Part shown: positions 59,335-64,000 of the stretch, piece after piece
Numbering within the stretch: the first letter of the stretch is position 1
How the letters are laid out: each line of letters begins with the position of its first letter
Origin: Galeopsis tetrahit
Lineage: Eukaryota > Streptophyta > Magnoliopsida > Lamiales > Lamiaceae
Direction: 5' to 3'
Length of the DNA stretch: 64,000 nucleotides
Assembly (NCBI GenBank): GCA_963675135.1
Contig: OY776125.1
Coordinates: 22,184,565-22,248,564, forward strand
Notes under the pieces: generated by a model
What the model was told of the DNA's origin: nothing
What the model saw: only the letters and a program-made list of their open reading frames with translations
Databases searched by the model: none
Program-made: the position numbers and the translations under genes

Positions 59335-60534
59335 ATTACATATTCAAATTGAGTAAATAGAGTGAAGCAGCCTCGTGTCGTAACTTGCAGATATTTTGGG
59401 CCAAGTGGAGCCTTGGTGTTTCTGAATAAGCCATATGTTGCCCCCATTAAAATTCCTCTGAGATCCAAGTGAAGGAAGGAATTGCAAGCACAATCTTGGT
59501 AGCCATTTATGTCTGCTTTCATTCATTTTGTGATGTTAGAGTGCTGTTGTATTTCCCTTGTATGTAAGTTTTGGCAGGTGGTTTTCAGCATAGATGGCTA
59601 AAAATGGTAGCTTCTAGTTTATCATCACTATGGTCACACAGATGATCTAGTTAGATTAATGTGTAATTTATGTAAAATGGTTAACCTTTAATCTTTAAGT
59701 TGCTTCGTCTACCTTATATGATTAAAATATGGACAGCATGAGTAAAATGTTGGGTGTCATGTATAGATGGAGATGCTGCTCCAATTGTGTTTGTGTGTGT
59801 ATATATATATAGTCCGTATTAAATTGAAAATTATGACGTTTTTTAAATTTAAATTGAAAATAGTCTAAATAGATTTAAATTTGAATTTATGACTTTTTTT
59901 TATTTGTGCAACAACTGCAACATATTTCATTATTTGTTGTTCAAAATTATAAATCGTATGTACTTTTAAAATACTGTATTTGTGCTTTTTTTTATGTACT
60001 TTTAAAAGAAGATGAAGACCCAAAAAAAAAAAGTGCCTTACACTCAGCGATTAAAATTTTAATGCGACACTGATTAAAAATTGAAAATATAATATCCTTA
60101 TGAATGAAAATGTAACAAAATTGACTCCATATGATTCAATGTCGGGATGGACAGACTCAAATTGATGACATGGCTTGCATAATTACCATTAACCTTACAA
60201 AATTGACTCCATAAGATCAATTCGAGCTCTTAACATTAACAAGCAAATAAATAAGTTTGACTCAATCCATCAATGAGTGTATCGAGTCAAATAAAAAAAT
60301 GATATTGAATCTAACGAGTTGAGTTTGAAGTTTGAACCAACTTGTTAGTAAATTAAGTATCTAAACGAACTCGACTCGTTGAATGGGTTGAACCGAGTTC
60401 GAGTCGAACTCATTAGCAATTTGATTTGCTTAACACTAGATCCAAAAACACATCATCACTCATCACTTTGACTTTATATACCTAATTAAATTAATGGTTT
60501 TCAAAGAAAGGGGGAGTTAAATTCGACAAATAAA
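59335..60534. other. 3' flank of the PPR gene and intergenic DNA
   Basis: Includes the likely 3' UTR (to about 59680) and a (TG)n(TA)n run at 59789-59812. 60200-60430 is a degenerate GAGTTGAGTTTGAA / CGAGTTCGAGTCG tract like 50290-50440, probably from an old hAT-type element. Confidence 0.45.
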
Positions 60535-60720
60535 TTGTATTTTGTTTTTTCTATGTTGGAAAAATGGCAAAAATGTTTTTTAAGCAGCATGGAAAATACA
60601 TATGTGAAGGACAGGCCACAGAGGGCTTCCTCTTCAGCTGAGTATTATTCTTCGGTTCCACAGACCCCCAGCCAGCAGCATTCTTCGGTGAAACTTGGGC
60701 GATTTCTTCTTATTTATCCA

Positions 60721-60948
60721 GTAAGCTTCATTTCTCTTATCTTGAATATATTCTTCGAATACACGATTTTTTTCTTTAATTTCTGAGATTACCCTAACTT
60801 GGGTGTTTTTTCTTTTCTTAATTTCGGGCCCGATATTCATATAAATCTTCTGAATAGACCGGATCGAATTTACTGGTTTAATTTATTTTAATGTAATTAT
60901 GTCGAAGGGTTCTTTAATGTGACTTTTTCAGTGTTGGATTACACGCAG
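60721..60948 (+). other. Predicted 5' UTR intron of the Ycf20-like gene
   Basis: Donor TTATCCA/GTAAGC and acceptor ACACGCAG/GTTCC, ending 8 bases before the ATG. Predicted from splice signals only. Confidence 0.45.
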
Positions 60949-60956
60949 GTTCCTCC

Positions 60957-61621
60957 ATGGTTGGACCCAATATCACCAGTGCATCACTCCTCCTTCACTT
61001 CATACCCAAACATTCTAAATCAAGGCTACTTACTGTTTTTCAATTTGCGAAATTCATTCCAGTTCACTTGACATTTTCTCATGTGCATCGGCCTTTTACT
61101 ATCACCAAATTCAAGTGAGCGATGAAATCTTATGTCTGTTTGTGTTTGTGTGTGTATGAGTCAAGTGTTATTATGTTGAAATTTTATATGCGATTGTATA
61201 ATAATTATTATTATATAGGAGGATGCCATGGTCTCTTAGAAGTGCAGCTGATGATAATAGATTCAATTCTTCTCCCATAAACGAATCAAGTGGAGGAACT
61301 AGGCTTAATAGGACTATCCAAGCTATTCAGGTGAAGATAATTGCAAGATTAAAGGAGCTAATGGACAATCTGCCTGTTAAGTTGTTTTCTTTCTTAGTGG
61401 GCTTCTATTGTGCCACTGCTTTCGCCACTGTAATAGGGCAAACCGGTGACTGGGATGTGCTGTCTGCTGCTTTGGCTGTTGCTGTAGTCGAGGGGATTGG
61501 GGCTCTTATGTACAAGTCATCCTTTCCTTTAGTAGATAACATAAGGAATTTTATCATCATATTTAATTATTGGAAGGCTGGGCTTTCACTTGGCCTTTTT
61601 CTGGATTCATTCAAGTATTAA
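60957..61621 (+). CDS. Ycf20-like plastid membrane protein
   Basis: A nuclear-encoded relative of cyanobacterial and plastid Ycf20. In Arabidopsis the three homologs include NPQ6 and NPQ7, which affect non-photochemical quenching. Two exons (60957-61114, 61219-61621) meet in phase 2 and encode 186 residues. The first exon gives a basic, acid-free leader (MVGPNITSASLLLHFIPKHS …) suited to a transit peptide. The domain starts at SSGGTRLNR and holds two to three membrane helices (LFSFLVGFYCATAFATVIG, VLSAALAVAVVEGIGALMY, WKAGLSLGLFLDSF). GQTGDWDVL and NYWKAGLSLGLF are family signatures. A shorter start at 61223 (132 residues) would lose the leader. A 5' UTR intron (60721-60948) is likely, with a short upstream frame from 60589. 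Confidence 0.9.
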
Positions 61622-63493
61622 AGACAAGACGAGTTTGTTTCAACGGTGATGCATAAAATATGTCTGATGAGATCGAGGAGAAACTTGACTACACAATCAA
61701 TGTCGAGGGATGGACTCACAGTCATCAAATTAGGCTATTTTAAGATCAACTGCCCTCAGGTTTGCTTCTTTCTCCTCCTTTCCACATTCTTTCTGCAAAA
61801 CTTTTTATTGGTAATTGTGAATTGTTTGGTTTAATATTTGTTTACCTAGGTATTGGGTGTGGATGCATAGTAAGTGTGATAACCCAACTCAAGAATGTTG
61901 AGCATTCTTACAACATAGAATATTGTTCATATAAAGTAGCTCAGTTCCTTGTGAGATTATGCAGGCTTCTTTTTCATCTCTCTTTTGTCTTTGTTTTTCC
62001 TTTTTTTTTTTTTTGTGTGTGTGTGTGTGTGAGTTGGAGTTACTTAGAAGATGATTCTCAAACAGTTATCTGTATGTTATTCTTGTTTAATCATAACAAT
62101 AGAGTTCACAAAGTGACTTATCAAGCCCAGATTAGAAAATGCACCCAGTTTAATCACATTTCATTCTCATAATTGTAAAGCATGCAATGAACTGATAACA
62201 ATTTGGGTGGACTACCTAAGTAGCAAATATTATAAAATGTGTCCTTGCTTGCGGGATTAAGGAAATATACATTCAGTACACTGATTGAGGGTTGTGTTTT
62301 ATTGAACTGGGTGTGTGCCTCTACGATTATCAATGATCAACTCATCCCAAAACTGTTATTTATGATTTGTGCTGAGCGAGGTGGGAAATGTGAAAAGATT
62401 GAGAAAATGCTATTATTACTCTTGATGGTACTGTCAAACTTTAAGTTATGGACTGATGCAAGATCTTATTATTATTATTTTTTTCCAGTTTTGGAACTGT
62501 GTCAGATACATGTAAATAAGCTTTCATTTACAGTGACCTCATGCTTAATGGCTAATTTGATCAGCTGCCAACTGAAGTCACTATGCAGAAACCATAATCT
62601 TCTAGTCTTGTTCATTAGACAGTCAGAAGTTTCGAGTCGGTGCTGCATTATATGACTACTACTCCAAGAGAAGAGAGAGTGATTTAAACAAGATTACATG
62701 CCTTTATTCTGTAGCAATGGCTGTGCATATATAAAGGGAAGTGTCAGTTACGTGGTTTATGATCTGGAGCAAGAAAAGAAGGTGAAATGAATCTCATTTG
62801 AAGCAGAGGCTCCTTTGTGATGATAAACTTTGTTGAAACGAATCCTCAACTCAAACTATATTGCTGGAGTGTCAAACTGATCATGGTTGGGAAGCTTGCA
62901 TCTCATTTGAGAAGTTCATCATGCTGCAAATCCAAGTTTAGCAATAACTATGCTTTCCAAAGTGCAGATTTTTACATTTGAACTTGTAAAACGTTTCTTC
63001 TATTTGCTTTATTGTTATATGAGACGTCGAATATGAAAATCTGGATAGACCTCTTTTGTCATTGTAATCTGAACATGTTAATAATATTAATATGACTTTG
63101 GTGCTGCCTGCTATTTTTGCTCAGCCCAGATGACAAAATAAACTGGATGGCAAAAGTGAAAACTGAGATCTAGTTCTAGGAAAGCAAAATATACATCTTA
63201 TTTTTGTGTTAACAACCATTTGCCATAAAGCCAGCCATAAACAGAACATGCATTGCTGATTTGTAATTGTTTACAAAAATAGACTGATGCACACCAGTGA
63301 TACTTAAATTTATGATCTTACAGCAACTACAAGGAAGATATGTTCTCGGCACTCGGTAAACATTATAGTATAGTGTAGTATACCACTCTGTAAACATTTA
63401 ATAAACGTTTTGCAAGTAATGCAAAATATATAATTATAACCCAATCAAGGAGAAAAAACCCGATGCTGTATATTTTTCAACATTGGAGTTGGT
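61622..63493. other. Intergenic DNA between Ycf20-like and SAM synthetase genes
   Basis: No convincing gene is seen. A (T)n(GT)n run lies at 62000-62030. At 62750-62793 a short piece (GGTTTATGATCTGGAGCAAG …) resembles the 3' coding end of the PPR gene. The last part before 63494 is the 3' UTR of the SAM synthetase gene. Confidence 0.45.
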
Positions 63494-64000
63494 TTAAGCC
63501 TGAGCCTTGTCCCATTTGAGAGGCTTCACCACTTCCCAAGTAAAATCGGGATCATCTCTGCCAAAATGGCCGTAAGCAGCAGTCTTCAAGAACCTGTTAC
63601 CACTCCCCCTCTTAAGATCCAGGTTGATGGATATCATACCAGGCCTGAAATCAAAGCTTTCCTTAACAAGTTGGAGAATTTCCTTATCTGGGATCTTTCC
63701 AGTTCCGTAAGAGTCCACAAATACCGACAAGGGCTCAGGCACACCAATGGCGTAAGACACCTGCACAATGCACCTCCTGGCCAACCCAGCAGCAACGATA
63801 CTCTTGGCAGCTTGCCTTACAATGTAGGCCCCACTCCTGTCTACCTTTGTGGGGTCCTTCCCTGAGAAAGCACCCCCTCCGTGTGCTCCCCATCCACCGT
63901 ACGTATCAATGATGATCTTGCGACCAGTAAGACCAGCATCACCATGAGGCCCGCCAATCACGAAGCGGCCAGAAGGATTAAGGTGGAATATGGTCTTCTC
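63494..64000 (-). CDS. SAMS: S-adenosylmethionine synthetase, 3' part
   Basis: Makes S-adenosylmethionine from methionine and ATP in the cytosol. The window holds the last 168 codons and the stop of a gene that continues past the right edge. The usual plant length is about 390-393 residues, normally in one exon. Visible signatures are GGPHGDAGLTGRKIIIDTYG, the glycine-rich HGGGAFSGKDPTKVDRSGAY catalytic-core loop, and the C-terminal GHFGRDDPDFTWE. All are conserved with no stops or frameshifts, so the visible part looks functional. The Met within this stretch is not the start. It is a separate locus from its neighbours. Confidence 0.97.
   Translation of the reverse strand, partial: EKTIFHLNPSGRFVIGGPHGDAGLTGRKIIIDTYGGWGAHGGGAFSGKDPTKVDRSGAYIVRQAAKSIVAAGLARRCIVQVSYAIGVPEPLSVFVDSYGTGKIPDKEILQLVKESFDFRPGMISINLDLKRGSGNRFLKTAAYGHFGRDDPDFTWEVVKPLKWDKAQA

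Noticed and set aside
61646..62655. Plus-strand frames after the Ycf20-like gene
   Set aside because: No domains, low-complexity parts and no splice consistency. Only a short PPR-like relic further on is of note.

Overview
The window is nuclear DNA from a flowering plant. The evidence is AT-rich, intron-split genes with plant-specific families, a plastid Ycf20-like protein encoded in the nucleus, and a dense mix of Ty1/copia, Ty3/gypsy-like, CACTA, Helitron, Mutator-like and MITE elements. A eudicot is certain from intron and codon character; an asterid such as Lamiales is only a guess. About 80% of the window is transposon-derived or intergenic.

Five host genes are supported, all in the right half. 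They are a 12-exon CBL-interacting protein kinase of the CIPK1 type (minus, 35402-39031), a 7-exon PTI1-like receptor-like cytoplasmic kinase (minus, 51635-54276), a 2-exon pentatricopeptide repeat protein resembling EMB2750/AtPPR2 (plus, 57680-59334), a 2-exon Ycf20-like plastid membrane protein (plus, 60957-61621), and the 3' end of an S-adenosylmethionine synthetase gene that runs off the right edge (minus, 63494-64000). They are independent plant loci, not an operon or cluster. For every multi-exon gene the exon phases close to a continuous reading frame.

The left half (1-35000) is a nest of mobile elements. 1-740 is a hierarchical tandem repeat joined to a tRNA-like SINE head. A 5-kb CACTA element (3697-8699, TSD TGG) carries exon-like pieces, including part of an aspartic protease. 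From 8930 to 30330 lies a block present in two long copies and one shorter copy (A about 8930-20165, B about 24427-28925, C about 28926-30330). The copies differ by clean insertions, so each gives the empty site for insertions in another. Copy A holds a Helitron with a captured universal-stress-protein exon, a non-autonomous LTR element with TA...CA ends, a PIF/Harbinger-like element with a Mutator-like element inside it, and another Mutator-like element. Copy B holds a Stowaway-like MITE and a probable gypsy solo LTR. Copies A and B each hold a decayed version of the same unrecognised gene, broken at different points.

Further right, three more Mutator-like elements with perfect 9-bp target duplications (31436-32505, 43298-46010, 55958-57506) carry GC-rich or gene-like cargo. 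A young Ty1/copia element (47133-50035, TSD AAAAT) has lost its reverse transcriptase and most of its 3' LTR.

No new multi-gene system was found. The most notable material is the set of before/after insertion sites in the duplicated block, the gene fragments captured by four element classes, and the twin decayed unknown gene.
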